DNA of 64,000 bases from Furcasterigmium furcatum (Eukaryota; Ascomycota; Sordariomycetes; Glomerellales; Plectosphaerellaceae). The notes beneath the pieces are model-generated. The model ran no database searches. It was given only the letters and a program-made list of their open reading frames with translations, and was not told the DNA's origin. Numbering within the stretch: the stretch's first letter is position 1; every line of letters starts with the position of its first letter. This document shows positions 43,030 to 54,618 of this stretch, one piece after another. The translations under genes and the position numbers were made by a program. Location of the stretch: assembly GCA_001599815.1 (NCBI GenBank), contig BCIA01000004.1:4924082-4988081 (forward strand). Direction: 5' to 3'.

Positions 43030-45751
43030 CTACTTTCTTTTGCCCCAAGGAAGCGTCAGGCCAGCGCAGTACCCCATGACAGCCTTCCGGTTCTCCTCCT
43101 CATCGTCCTTCTTCGAGCCGAGAAACACCCCGAATGACAATACTATACCGACGATGGCCTGAGACTTCCGCTCTGTCATTGCCATCCACGCAGGGTCCTC
43201 GGGCTCCGCGAAGCCCACCCACCGGTCCTTGTTCGTGCGCAACTATCCCGGATATCGTGTCAGTCGTGCACAGTTCACGCACCACCACTAGAGCGTGTCA
43301 CAGACGTACCATGAGTCCTGCCCACCCGTCATCCCCCATGCCTACCATGGGCATCAGGACTTCCGTGATGTACTCCCCTCCGGGCCCGTCGATCTCAAAC
43401 TCCTCAATGTGGTCTTCTGGGATCAAGTTGCCGTACGCGTCAATCAGGCGTGTGTGTTTTGGCTCCAGGCCGGACTCCGCGGTGTACTCGGCGCGCAGCA
43501 TCAAGATCCCCTTCTGGAATTTCTCCCGGCGTCCTCTTCCCTTTCCCTTACCCTTGCCCTTGCTGCCGGGCAGCTTCTTCACCGCCATGACCGCGACGAT
43601 CTTGACCAGCGACCGGAGCTCGGCGGGGGAGTGCGCCCACATGAAAGCCTCGACGGGCAGCACGTCCTTGTGGCAGTATTCCGACGCCCATTGCTGGTCG
43701 GCGCCGCCGAAGGCATTCATATTGAGACTGGGCCATGCCCAGATCGGGTGCGGGCCTTGGAAGGCTGACGTCGTGTTCCAGAGGTAGTGGTCCAGGACCG
43801 GTTCTCCGCGATTCACCGTTCTCGGCTTGCATGTCCTGCCCAGAGCTGAAGCTTTGGCCTGGAGAATGCCGAAGCGGAGGATACGGCGTCTGTTTCTCGT
43901 CAGCTGGGCTGCTTCAGCGTCGCCAGCCTCCGGGGCCTTGGAGCGAAGCGGCCCGATATCGCCGACGGCTCCGACGATGCACGACTGATTAGCTGCTTCG
44001 AGGTGTCGAAGACACTCCGTGTTGGTGTCCCCCATGGCGTGGGATTCGCCAGACTCGAGATGGATCTAGTCATGTCAGTTGCCGTGTCAAGGGGCATCTG
44101 CCTGCCATGGAACTTACGGTGATCCCCCTTGGGGTGATTCCAAGCCCCGCCTCCTCGTCCGCGGGAGTTCTTATGGGCTTCAGAGTCCTCACGTGTATGT
44201 CGAAGCTCTTGATCCAGTCACCCTTCGGAATCTTGGCAGTCTCCTTGCGAACATTGGGTTCCGAGTCATCGCGACCAAAGAGTCTCCTCTCTCCAACCGG
44301 GGCAACGGACATGCCAACGAGGGACCCGTCATCCTCCCAGAAAGTCTCCACGATCTTGTCTTCAGACACTTCTCCCCCGCGGTGAAGCCAGAACGTTTCC
44401 GTGAGGTTCCTCTCGTGACAAGCGGGTGCCGATACGAACGGCACGAGGTGGCGGGTGACGTTGTCCTGGATCGTCTTGTCGACGAGCTCGTAGCCCGTAG
44501 CCCGCGGTAGACGCGCATTGTACTGGCGCTTGATCTCCTCGCCCACAGACCAGATGCGCCGGCGGTTCGCGATGGCCATGTAGGGGCCGCTCAGCCCCTG
44601 GTGAGGTTCCGAGACCTTCATCGCCCAGAGGAAGAGGGCCTTTGCGTCCTGGGTCCGAGAGGAGCCTGTGCTGCGAAGCGCCTCTTGCAGCTCGGAGAAC
44701 CACGAGAGATTGTGCTTCGTGCGCTGTTTCCAGAATCCCGCATCCCTGTGGAACTTGGCGTGGACATGCCACGAAGCGCTGTTCAGGCTGAGAAGGGACC
44801 TGTTATCGAGGAACGTTGAGATGTCATGGAGGATATCCGCGGGCACCGTCGCAAAGGGGTCCGCCCTGACTTTGGCGCTCAAGTCTTTGACCTCAGGGAT
44901 GGCCAGGCGGAGGTTGCAGTCAAGATCGGCTCGCACCTGAGCACTGGTTTTGTGAGTCGGCGCAGGGGAGACGACGAGGTACTCGAAGCCCGCAACGGAA
45001 GTCCAATTTTCGAGGTCCTCTGGTCCCGTTCCCGGGCTTCCGGGCTCGTGGTAGTCGACGCCGAGTCGGCGGACGGACTCGCCCATGAGTCCCTGGCATG
45101 CGCCATACAACGCGTCCTTGTCGAGTTTCCCGGGGTCAGAGTCGCCCGTCAGCTCGCGCATCAGTAGCTGAGCGCATTGGACATGGAATGGGAAGAGCGG
45201 TTCGAGGTGAAGATTGTCGCTGTAGCACGTCGCCTGGTAGGTGTCGACCTCCCCAATGTTTGGATCGCTGCCAGGCTCGACGTCAGCTGTGCCGTCCTGT
45301 TCATACCCCCCAGGCCCAGAGATGAATGCCCTGGCAATGAGTTAGCAGTACTCATTGATTTGGTGGCAGGGCGTCCCAATGCTCTCACTCACTTGGAGGC
45401 GCTCTTGGCCAGGGGATTGAAGCCCAGGACAATCAGGCGCTTCGTCCAGGCGACGTCGGCTCTGGTCAGAACGTCAGGGTCATAGGCGCCTTCGACTATG
45501 GCGTTGCTGGCGTTGCTTTCGTTGTCATCGTCGTCCTCATTGTTTTCTTCTTCCTCGTCATCATCTTCGTCTTCAAACTCGTCATCCCCATCGTCTGAGA
45601 TCATTGATTGGTCACTGTCGTCGCCGTCTTGCATCTCGACCTCCTCACCGCCATCGCCGCCATCGCCATCACCATCAACCGGTGCCCCGGAATAGCGAAT
45701 TCGAATGAAAGGCCCCCCGCAGAGGGCGCAATAGCAGTCAAAGCCTGACAT
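43030..45751 (-). CDS. F-box protein with DUF7600-type domain (copy 2)
   Basis: Four exons join in one frame for about 846 residues: 45751-45393, 45330-44118, 44065-43310, 43242-43030. It starts MSGFDCYCALCGGPF, the same Cys-pair type of N-terminus as copy 1 at 32642. A strongly acidic Asp/Glu run follows (residues about 35-85). The second exon begins AFISGPGGYEQDG, then HVQCAQLLM, and the F-box lies at about residues 245-300 (FATVPADILHDISTFLDNRS and FWKQRTKHNL). A short Lys/Gly-rich insert (GSKGKGKGKGRGRR) sits in the third exon. It should act as an SCF ubiquitin-ligase adaptor; target unknown. Compared with copy 1 it is shorter and lacks the repeated C-terminal beta motifs. Confidence 0.88.
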
Positions 45752-47158
45752 GTCAGTGAGTGTCCGTTACCGTCGGTCGTGCTAAGCGAAGAGGTTGGAC
45801 TCGTTGAAATCGCGCGGTGCCAACACTCGCTTTATGTCCCTCCCTTCCTCATGTTTCGACCTTTCCCGTTTGATCGAGCGGTGCCGCATTTCCAGGCACC
45901 CAAGGCTTCTGGACCTTTGGGGGAACAAGCAGCTGTGGTGCCCAGCCTGTGGCTGCCTGCTAAGCTGCCGTGCGGCGCGGCACAGGATGCGGGGATCCCC
46001 AGACGCCTGTAACAGTAAGTAGGGGTCATACGTGGATCGTCATACGATGTTTGCCAGGCAGCGTGTCGGCTATTCGTTCGAAAAGAGCGCTGGACGCAGC
46101 CACTGCCCAGGCCGCTTGAGGCGCCGTTTACTATCACCAAAGTCCCAACAGACAAGCAGATGGCCTAGGTCCGGCCCTGAGCTGTAAAACTGCCCCATTG
46201 AGCGAGCCTGTAATCAGGGGGCCAATCGGGCATCAGACCGTTGCGTGTGGAGAATGGGCCTCCGTCCCTTCCGAGTCCGGGCCCGGTTTCCTGGCGGCCG
46301 AGATGCGGTAGCTTGCTTCGAAAGGATCCATCAGCAAATGGATTTCCTCTAGAAACTCTTCTCCCTCTTGAAAACATCGATCGCGATCTCCAGGGCTTCG
46401 TTGTAACGACGGCAAACTTGCCCTACGACAGGGTATTCCCGTCATCCTCATTCCCTTTCATCCCTGGCATGTTAGCCCCGGCGCTTTTGTAAAAGAGGAG
46501 TATCACGATCTTCATCCAGCATGCTCTTCTCAGTTTCCAAGCCAGCCTCCTGAGTCGGAGGGTGAGCTCGATCGACACTGACATCAACCGCATTTTCATC
46601 TCTTGTCTCGGCTCAGCACTGCGCATGGGGACGGGGAACGCCACAACATTCCAGGCACGAGTCGGCCCGCGCGGATGGTTCCGCTCAGTCTCGGGCGAAG
46701 AGCAGATGGCCTTCTAGAGCGTTTGACTTTCCGCGACTCATGGTGGGGCCCAAGGGCCGTTCGTTGAGAGTTGCGGGACGACCGCCGGCTTAGACATGCC
46801 GACTGGTGATCTTCGCTTGCGCCTCGTGCGGGTCGGTGAGAAATGGATGTGAAGCTTCCAGGGGCTCGGGAGGAACGAGGATCGCATCATCACTTCAGGG
46901 GAGCATGTTAAATTTCACCAAGGGCGATGATCGCTCCCAACACTGTGGGGAGGCTGGCGGGAGGAAGTCAACTTGACTACCTAGTAGATCTGGCGGGGAG
47001 TCGTGGTTGAGAAAATCTATAAAACCCTCTCGCCGCCATCGCTCAGTTGATATTATCCTTTTCACCAAGCAGCAATCAAGCACACAGCCCCAAGTCTCAG
47101 CCCCTCCACAACCACTCAAAGCCTCGAACCAGCCTCCAATCAGCCGAGCATCGCCAAC
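45752..47158. other. Intergenic
   Basis: No gene supported over 1.4 kb. TATAAAA at 47018-47024 and a CT-rich leader belong to the HsbA-like gene. Confidence 0.55.
47018..47024 (+). promoter_or_regulatory. TATA box of the HsbA-like gene
   Basis: TATAAAA about 140 bp before the start codon at 47159. Confidence 0.6.
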
Positions 47159-47764
47159 ATGCAGTTCAAGCTCCTCGCCCTTGCCGCCGCCGTCACCGGT
47201 GTCGTCCTCGCTCGGCCCCAGGTCGGTGGCGACGACAGCTTCACCCCTGAGACCGTGGTCGAGAGCATCAAGGTCGTCACCAAAATCTCGGATGACACCA
47301 ACACACTCTTCACCAGCCTGAGCCCCGTCAACCTCTTCACCAGCGTTCCCGTAAGCCTGCCCCCGGGACCCATCCGTTCATGTTGACTAACACGCACGTC
47401 CCAGAGAGCCATCTCCAACATCCAGCAGATCGTCACCGCGGTTACCGAGGATGTCGAGATGCTGCAGAACGTCGAGCTTGCGGAGCCGTTCCCTGAAGAC
47501 GGCCAGAAGAAGATCTGCGAGACCTTCCGCGACTTCGTCCGCGTCCACCAGGCCCTCCTCGCCACCGTCATCGGCCGCGCGGGGCTTCTCTCGAACACGC
47601 CCTTCACCGCTCCCCTTGCTGCCGTCCTCCGCCTCGTCGAGGGGGGCGTCGACTCTCTCGCCTTCGGCATCATCGACCTCGTCCCCACCTGTGCCAGCGG
47701 CGCCGAATCCGACAAGGCTGATCTCGATGAGTCCTTTGAAGAGGTGTTTGCGGCCCTCGGTTAG
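47159..47764 (+). CDS. HsbA-like hydrophobic surface-binding secreted protein
   Basis: Small secreted helical protein, 183 residues, exons 47159-47350 and 47405-47764, intron GT-AG. Signal peptide MQFKLLALAAAVTGVVLA. The mature part alternates polar and non-polar residues in long helices (ETVVESIKVVTKISDDTNTL; ISNIQQIVTAVTEDVEMLQN), with two cysteines (ICETF and PTCASG). This is the pattern of HsbA, which coats hydrophobic surfaces and helps recruit cutinase-type hydrolases; the assignment rests on the layout. Similar alternating composition is seen in the secreted protein at 51334-52107. Confidence 0.75.
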
Positions 47765-48994
47765 AGCTGAGCTGGGGATACATCGGGCCCTCATCAGTGC
47801 AAGCTGGGGAAGGACGTTGGGCAATACTGCTTAGTCTTGGTGCTGCGCTGGTACGCAGATGCTCCAGGCTTGACGGGAATGACTTGGAGTGAAGTACGGG
47901 GGCGATGGTACGCGTTTGGGTCTCGCAGTGGTTCTGCACCGCACCGCGCATGGTGTGATGCCATTCCGTGCCATTCTCTTAGCTTTAGGTAGTTATGGCA
48001 CATGCAATGTGGAATGATACAAACGCTTGAGATTGAAAAGTTGGCACAGTCTAGTTCTCGAGTGCTCAGTTTGCGTCCCAGGTCCAAGTGAATCAGCGGT
48101 GCCCGAGGTGCCTGCACCAGCACCGCGCCACGGCTCAGGGCATATAGGCCAAAAAAGGTGAATTATCCTCGCAGATGGTCACATGTCGCAACAGTCTACT
48201 TAGTCCTAAATCTGAGATGAAATGCTCCCTTCCCTTAGCCGCCAAGATTCAAATCCTGTAGTGCCTCTGCCTGTTTTTCTTCTTTCTTTCTTTTTTAAGC
48301 CTTACTATATTCTAACCGACTTACTTCCTGTCTAGTTTAGCCAGTGTTGAACATGCAATGGTGAGAATGCTCATCATCGTGACTCTCCGCTCTCTGGTGT
48401 TGACGACCTCGCAACACTCATCCCGCGCCAGCATTTCTTAAGTCCGGCGGCCCCTGATCTGATCACCCGTCCGTCCCCTTGGCACAGGCAACACCTGAAG
48501 CCCATTGGCCTCCCCTTCCGCAGCCAAGATCAGCCGAACTGCATCTGGACAGATGCTGCGCCTTCCCGTAGGGCTCCAACGGCTCAGGGGTCTCGCGGCT
48601 TCACGCCCGCCCAGTCAAATGTTGTTCTGGCAATTGATGCGCGATCCTCCACCACTTAGCCTATACGAGTATTCGTTTCGAGGGAACCGGGAACTCGCGA
48701 CAAGATGAAGCCGCCCGCCCCCATGTCGTACTTGTACACGGATCAGCCTGATCGCGCGGCCCTTATCTCCTTGTTGTCCCCTTTTGCACCCAATCCAGGG
48801 GCGAGCCGTCGGGTCGTCGAGCTTTCATCTCAACTCGGTCTGATGAACGTCGTCGTCGGATGCTCTCCGGTGTAAATCCGTTTGCAAGACATCCCGCGCG
48901 TCTGGTCGCACCGCGAACCCTGCTGCCCGTCATTCGTTTGTACGACTCCCTCGAGCAGTAATACCCAGCAGCCAGACTGCTTCACTCATTCGTC
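47765..48994. other. Intergenic
   Basis: 1.2 kb with no gene supported. A pyrimidine run (about 48270-48300) follows the HsbA-like gene; the promoter of the kelch-like gene lies at the right. Confidence 0.55.
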
Positions 48995-51037
48995 ATGAGG
49001 GCGGTCCCTTCGCTGTGGCAGGCCGCTGTTTGGGTGGCCTGCGCCCGTCTTTCGGCGGCCGATGTGCCAGATCATCCCGACGCGCTCTCTCCTGACAAGT
49101 TCACAAGGCGTGTTCATTCTCGAGGTATGTGCTGTCGCGATCTCATCGCAGGTTTCTCGAAGAAGATTGGCTTACAACAACCACAGCGGTGGTCATTGGC
49201 GACTACATCTACATCGATGGTGGCGGAATCAACAACGAGGGCATCGCGGATGACTGGAGCGTCGACCCTCCGGCGCGGGCCGGTGAGTTCTCAGAAAACC
49301 TGAACATCTCCCTGGCTTGGGCTTCCATCCCACTGACTTGAAGGTCAACAGTCGGCTCGACCCTATCCATTGATCTGACCCAGCGCTGGTCTCCCGACGA
49401 CGTGGTCATGAGACCCACGGCCAAGTCAAGGGACCAGCCCAAGATGCAGAGCGGCGGACTCTTCGTCGACACCGGCGGCAACGGGGCTTTCTACACATAC
49501 GGCGGTATCCATGCCGCCGTGTACAGCCCGCCATCCAGAGAGGACCTGTGGAAGTTCAGGGCCGACGGCAACGGCAGTGGTACCTGGATCACGGAGACGC
49601 CCAGCAACGTAAACTTCTTCAACGACATGATCCGCACCTCGCTGGGGGCCTGGACCAGCACTCCGGACGCCGGGTTCTGGATCGGCGGCATCAGCGACGA
49701 GCGCTCAACGAGGGAGGAGGCGGACCGAGGTCCCATAAGCGGTATCCTGTCGTACAACTTCACGAACAATGAGTGGAGGAACGACTCGAGCGCAGGCCTC
49801 TCTCCCGACGGGACGCTGACCGGCGCGAGCGCGACCTTCGTGCCCTCCTTCGGGGCCAACGGTCTGATCGTCCTTCTGGGAGGCAGCAGCCGGTATGACC
49901 AAGAGGGCGTCGGGCACCAGCCGATGGATGATATCAGGTTCTTCGACCCGGTCACCAGGGAGGTCTTCCGCCAGAGAACGTCCGGTCCGTCGCCCTCTGA
50001 GCGACGACTTCACTGTGCTGTCGGCGTCGAGGGCCCCGATGACACGTTTGAGATGTGAGCCCGCCCCCCGGCCGAAAAAACCCACGAGCACAGCGACTAA
50101 GAAGACCCCTCCAGCTTTGTTTACGCCGGGCTATCGCTCGTCAGTGGCGGCGAGCTCGTCGACGAAGTCTGGGTTCTCAGTCTGCCAGGATTCTTCTGGA
50201 CCAAGGCAGACTACGAAGCTGAGCACCCGAGAATGGGCCATGCCTGCGTCGCGGCGGGCAACCGCCAGCTCGTGAGCGTCGGGGGCTTCAACAACAACGA
50301 CGGCCTGAACTATACGGCGTGGTGGAGGGTGCAGGACAACTTCCCCCAGGGCCTCGGGGTGTTCGACTTAACAGAGCTCCAGTGGAAGGACTCCTTCGAC
50401 CCCGAAGCCGCGGCCTACGACAGCCCCGATGAGGTCAAGGCGTGGTACAGGGACAAGTAAGACTTCTTCATCCCGTAATTTTTCGTAGCTCGCAAATGCT
50501 CACGGCCCCAACAGTGCTCTAGATGACATCGAGTGGTCGTCCGACGATGTCAAGGCCCTCTTCGCATCGGCCAGCTCGGACAGCGTCGATCCCCCCAGCT
50601 CTGGTGGTGATGGCGCGACCCCGGGCAACGACGATAGCGAGGACACAGACAACAAGAACGAAGGTGCAAACCCAGCCGCTGCCATCGCCGGAGGCGTAGT
50701 CGGGGGCGCTGTCGGCGCTGGAGCCGTCGCACTTGTAATCTGGCTCTGCCGCCGTCGCCGCAGAAAGGCAAAGAAAACGCCCACGGACACCGCCAACGTG
50801 CAACAAGAACCGCACTGGAACGACTCGCCCAAGCCAGCGAATCCCGACGCGGCCGAGATGTTCGCAGAGACGCCCCAGCCGTCACAGGCGAACAGTCCGA
50901 ACCCGGTGGGGTGGATCGCATCTCCTGTCTCGCCTGCGCAGGTGGGACAGGCGTCGCCCGAGTCGCCCAAGGCGGAACTGCAAGGGGCGTCGGTCGTGCA
51001 TGAGATGGATGGGACCAGCGCGCTTCCGCGGCAATAG
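48995..51037 (+). CDS. Secreted kelch-like protein with single transmembrane helix
   Basis: Type I membrane protein of about 605 residues. Exons 48995-49124, about 49163-49282, 49352-50054, 50115-50456 and 50515-51037. A signal peptide (VPSLWQAAVWVACARLSA) is followed by beta-propeller-like blades (AVVIGDYIYIDGGG, FWIGGISDE, LIVLLGGSSRYD, QLVSVGGFNNND) as in fungal kelch/galactose-oxidase-type surface proteins. A Ser/Asp linker leads to a membrane helix (AGGVVGGAVGAGAVALVIWL), a CRRRRRKAKK stop-transfer and a cytoplasmic tail rich in Pro and Ser. The second exon's acceptor is uncertain: the strong TCGCAG site at 49151 gives the wrong frame, and a weak CGAAG site at 49162 (used here) or a GC donor near 49115 restores it. 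A sensor or wall-linked role is possible; no partner is visible. Confidence 0.82.
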
Positions 51038-51333
51038 CAATACTAGACATATCCCAGGGGGCTGTACATATGTGATAATATGTGGTTTTATTTCTAGACC
51101 TAGAGAAGATTCCAGTTTTCGTCTCTATACGTTCTGGATACCTGCAGTGCTGGTGATCTTGCGGCAGAGGCTCGCTATTCGCAAACCATCACAGGGCAGA
51201 AGTGCAATTCGAGTTATCTCAACATCAATACGATGTCTATTAATGCAAGTATTGTCATCTTCCCGCGGGACATCCGCTGATTAGGCACAGAAAGATTCCA
51301 GTACTACTACAGCATCGGCAAGGGAGACACCCC

Positions 51334-52107
51334 TTAACCGAGAAGACCACCGAGGAGAGCACCAAGAAGGCCGGTGACAGGAGCAAGCAGAGCGCTCAGG
51401 GTGGCCTTTAGGTCGTCGGCGAGCGCGAGGATCTCGCCAACGACGGCAGGGACATTGCCCTCCGCAACGTGGCCGACGACGCTGTAGACGAGCGTGAGGA
51501 TGGGAGAGACGAGGGGCGAGAGGGTGGCCAGGACGCCCTTCAGCTGCTCCTCAAGCAGGGCGACGACATCTAGGGGCATTTAGTCAGCTGGAAATTCTCA
51601 TACAGAGAAGGCGTCTTAGGTCAACTCACCGGCACCGAGAACGTCGACAAGCTCCGTCACTTCGTGCTGGACGTCACCGACGATGTCCTTCACGTCAGTG
51701 ACGATCTCGAGGACGATCTGCAGGTCTCCCTCGCTGATGGGGCCGGCGATGCCCAGGACGAGAGGGACGACGCCGTCGACGACACCGCTGATCTCGGTGA
51801 TGATGGTCTCGAGGGAGGCCTTGACGACAGGCACGACATCGTTGACATCACCGCTCGTGATGGTGGCGGCTGTACAGGGCGTGTGAGCACGGGCTTGGCC
51901 TTCAGGTGAATGGTGATGGGTGGACATACCAATGGTCTCGATCTCCGTGTGGACGGTGGCCTTCAGGTCGTCGACGGTGGCGAGGACGGACTTGATGGGG
52001 CCTTGGACGTCGTCGGTCTTCTTCTCGATGGCCTTGTGCTGAGCGGCGGGGAGGGCCAGGGCAGTTCCCAGGGACAGGGCGGCGGCGAAGACGGTGGAGA
52101 ACTTCAT
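51334..52107 (-). CDS. Secreted amphipathic helical protein
   Basis: Three exons, 52107-51930, 51869-51630 and 51569-51334, with GT-AG introns give 217 residues. Signal peptide MKFSTVFAAALSLGTALA. The mature chain has almost no cysteine and consists of Val/Leu/Asp heptad-like helices (SVLATVDDLKATVHTEIETI; QIVLEIVTDVKDIVGDVQHE), ending in a Gly/Leu-rich stretch. Pattern suggests a cell-wall or surface-active protein like HsbA or galactomannoprotein families, but identity is not certain. It is convergent with the kelch-like gene. Confidence 0.7.
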
Positions 52108-53651
52108 TTTGATAGATATTAAGTAATGAATGAATGAAAGTAGTAAGGACTGACTTGGTGAGATGGAAGAGAGTGTGGTGAGTTCTGAGTTGGATGCAGG
52201 AAGAGGAGGAGCAACTGAGGAGGGCACTCACTCGAGGTAGATATAGTTCTCGAGGAACCAGCCCCGAGTAGATCTTTCCCTCGAAACTTCTGCCCATGGG
52301 CTGTATGGCCTCTCACGTCAATGCGAGTGCCTTCAAGTTTGACCGCAGCCGTTGGTGAAGATAGGGTCAGGGGTCACCCCCAAGCCGGCAGTTGCTGAGC
52401 GCAGCACCCCTGAGGCTCACTGTTTGCCCGATTCGGACTTGCATCTCGAGCGTCATATGCCGATCCGTGATTACATCCGGCCGACAATCCTCTCCTGAAA
52501 TCAGCATGCGGTGGGGGACCCCTGTAGTCACACGACTCGGGGGGGATTGATATGGCTGACTTGCCTGACAGACTGGCAGATAACAGCCCAGCGTCATGGC
52601 CGATCATCGTGGGGTGCAGACCGTGCAGCCCTGTCAGTCCGGCATTGGCGCCGTGGGAGAATTCCCGGATGTCCTCGCTTCGAGAGATGGCCGCCGATCC
52701 TCACCAAACGTGTACAGGCGTCAGGGCATTAATCGGTGCTCGGTCCCTGTCAGTTCCCTTCTGACAGTTGATGACAAAAGGAAACGAAACGCCGCCGTTA
52801 TCACGACAGATAACCACGACGCGGGGTCTAATCGGACTCGCGATCTTCGAAGTTGCCGAGGCCGAGGCCGTTGGCGAAGCTTCCCGATATGTATTCGTCA
52901 AATTGGTCACCCTTCAGCTATACTCTTACCGGCTCCATCTTGCTCGAGTGTTATTGTGCTGTTTCAACGCAGGCGCAATCTCTGGGACTTGGCTGCCACC
53001 TGACCAGGTTGAGGCCCGAGATCAACACTTTCCCCTGACGATCCCTCACGCAGTCGTATTGCCACCTCCATCAAACACACCAAACCGACAATCTGGCACG
53101 GGCCACGACCAGAATGCAACCTGTCCCATGTCTTTTGGGAGACAATGACGTATTGAGCCGGTATCTGCCGGTTGAGGTTCACCGTTTGATGGGTTCACCT
53201 CCGCGAGCATCCCCTTGTCCATCACCTCCATGTGGCCGAATCCACATATCTCCGGGAAAGCAGTCGACGATCCTCCAGGGTGCTGGCCGCATTTGACCGC
53301 GCCAGTGTCGGAGAATCTTACTCTGGCTCAATGAAAGGCAGCTTGGCACTTGGTGATGTGCTATGTGCTGCCCAAATGAGATGACCCATGGTGTAAGATA
53401 TCTAAGCAGGGATGGAAAATGCTGGCTTCGATGCCACTTCTTTCGACGAACATCAAAGCGTCCTGGGGATGGGCCAGGTATGACGTGAGGAGAGAGACTG
53501 CAGGCATGATATCCCGCCGATGTTCATCTCAATGCCATGTCGCCTTCTATCGCCTCCAACACTACACCTCCTTTTTTGACGACGTCGCCGACATTCGGAT
53601 TTCCAGGTCAGGGGCATTGGGGCAGCATCATTCCCTTGGTTTCTGGCCTGC
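52108..53651. other. Intergenic
   Basis: 1.5 kb with no gene supported. Open frames at 52596-53148 lack coding character. Confidence 0.5.
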
Positions 53652-54239
53652 TCAAGTCCGTGGCCGCAAGAGGTAGCACCAGTGGTAGATCTCCGGATCG
53701 TTCGGGTGTATCCTCGGCGCGGGAAACTTGTGAAGAACCTCCACCTCGAAGGGATAGTTGTCCATCTGGAACCGGTGCGCCGAGTAGCTCAGCGAGATCC
53801 ACACGCCGCCGGGCGCGAGCACGCGCTGGACGCCCTCCGTCATGCGGACGAAGGCCTCCTCCCCGCCGCACGACACGGCGTCGGCCGTGCTTTTGTCGAT
53901 GACCAGGTCGTACCGCTCCCGCGTAAGCTGCTGCGGCAGCTGCGTGACGTCGGCCACGACGTAGTTCATGCGGACGTCGCCGAACGCCTCGGCCTCGAGG
54001 GTCTTCCCCCGCTCCACGGCCAGAGGCTCGTAGTCGACGTTGGTGACGTTGCCGAACCCGCGGCTGCGAAAGTGATTCTGCAGGTCGCTTGTGCCGAACC
54101 CGAGCTGCAAGACGCGGGCTTCGGGGCTCGGGAGGACGGGTTCGATGGCCTGCATCAGGTCGGGAGACTTGACGAGCCACTCGAAGGCTGTTTCTTGGGC
54201 GAACCGGTCATGCCAGTAAGCTTGCTTTTCGAAGTCCAT
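53652..54239 (-). CDS. METTL13/EEF1AKMT4-like class I methyltransferase
   Basis: Intronless gene for 195 residues starting MDFEKQAYWHDRFAQE. SAM motif I is VLQLGFGTSDL, followed by NVTNVDYEP (acidic end of strand 2). VVADVTQLP and VIDKSTADAVSCGGEE are the motifs of the METTL13/EEF1AKMT4 group. Family members methylate lysine or the N-terminus of eEF1A. The open frame runs on upstream to 54530 without a stop, but the start at 54239 matches the family's usual N-terminus. The C-terminal part (HRFQMDNYPFEVEVLHKFP) closes the fold. Substrate is inferred only. Confidence 0.88.
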   Translation of the reverse strand: MDFEKQAYWHDRFAQETAFEWLVKSPDLMQAIEPVLPSPEARVLQLGFGTSDLQNHFRSRGFGNVTNVDYEPLAVERGKTLEAEAFGDVRMNYVVADVTQLPQQLTRERYDLVIDKSTADAVSCGGEEAFVRMTEGVQRVLAPGGVWISLSYSAHRFQMDNYPFEVEVLHKFPAPRIHPNDPEIYHWCYLLRPRT

Positions 54240-54618
54240 GGCGAAACGGCGACCTAATGGTTTTCTCTGTATGAGATTAAAGAAAGAAAGGAGAGGTGGT
54301 TGTCTTTGTCCCGGACTCGGAATATTGGGTGACGCCGCCTCAACTTTCAGAACTTTTTCGGGCGGTCCACCTGTCTTGCTCGGCGGGTCCACGGCCAAAG
54401 AGGCGGTGTCGCGGGACCGCCTGGGGCCAAAGTGAATTCCGACTGGGACCAACGCGTCAGTGGCCTGGCGAGAGCAATCCCTGTGGTTCAGCATTCTTTT
54501 CTCGTCAAGGTCACCACGTGGGACATGCAAGATGTATCAGTCCGGACTCAGGCGGCACGTCGCGGCGCCGAGGCCAGGTATGTTCGTCAACATGCAACTC
54601 GTCATTGTTGGGTATACG
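54240..54618. other. Intergenic
   Basis: Upstream of the methyltransferase; open in its frame to 54530. Otherwise nothing seen. Confidence 0.5.
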
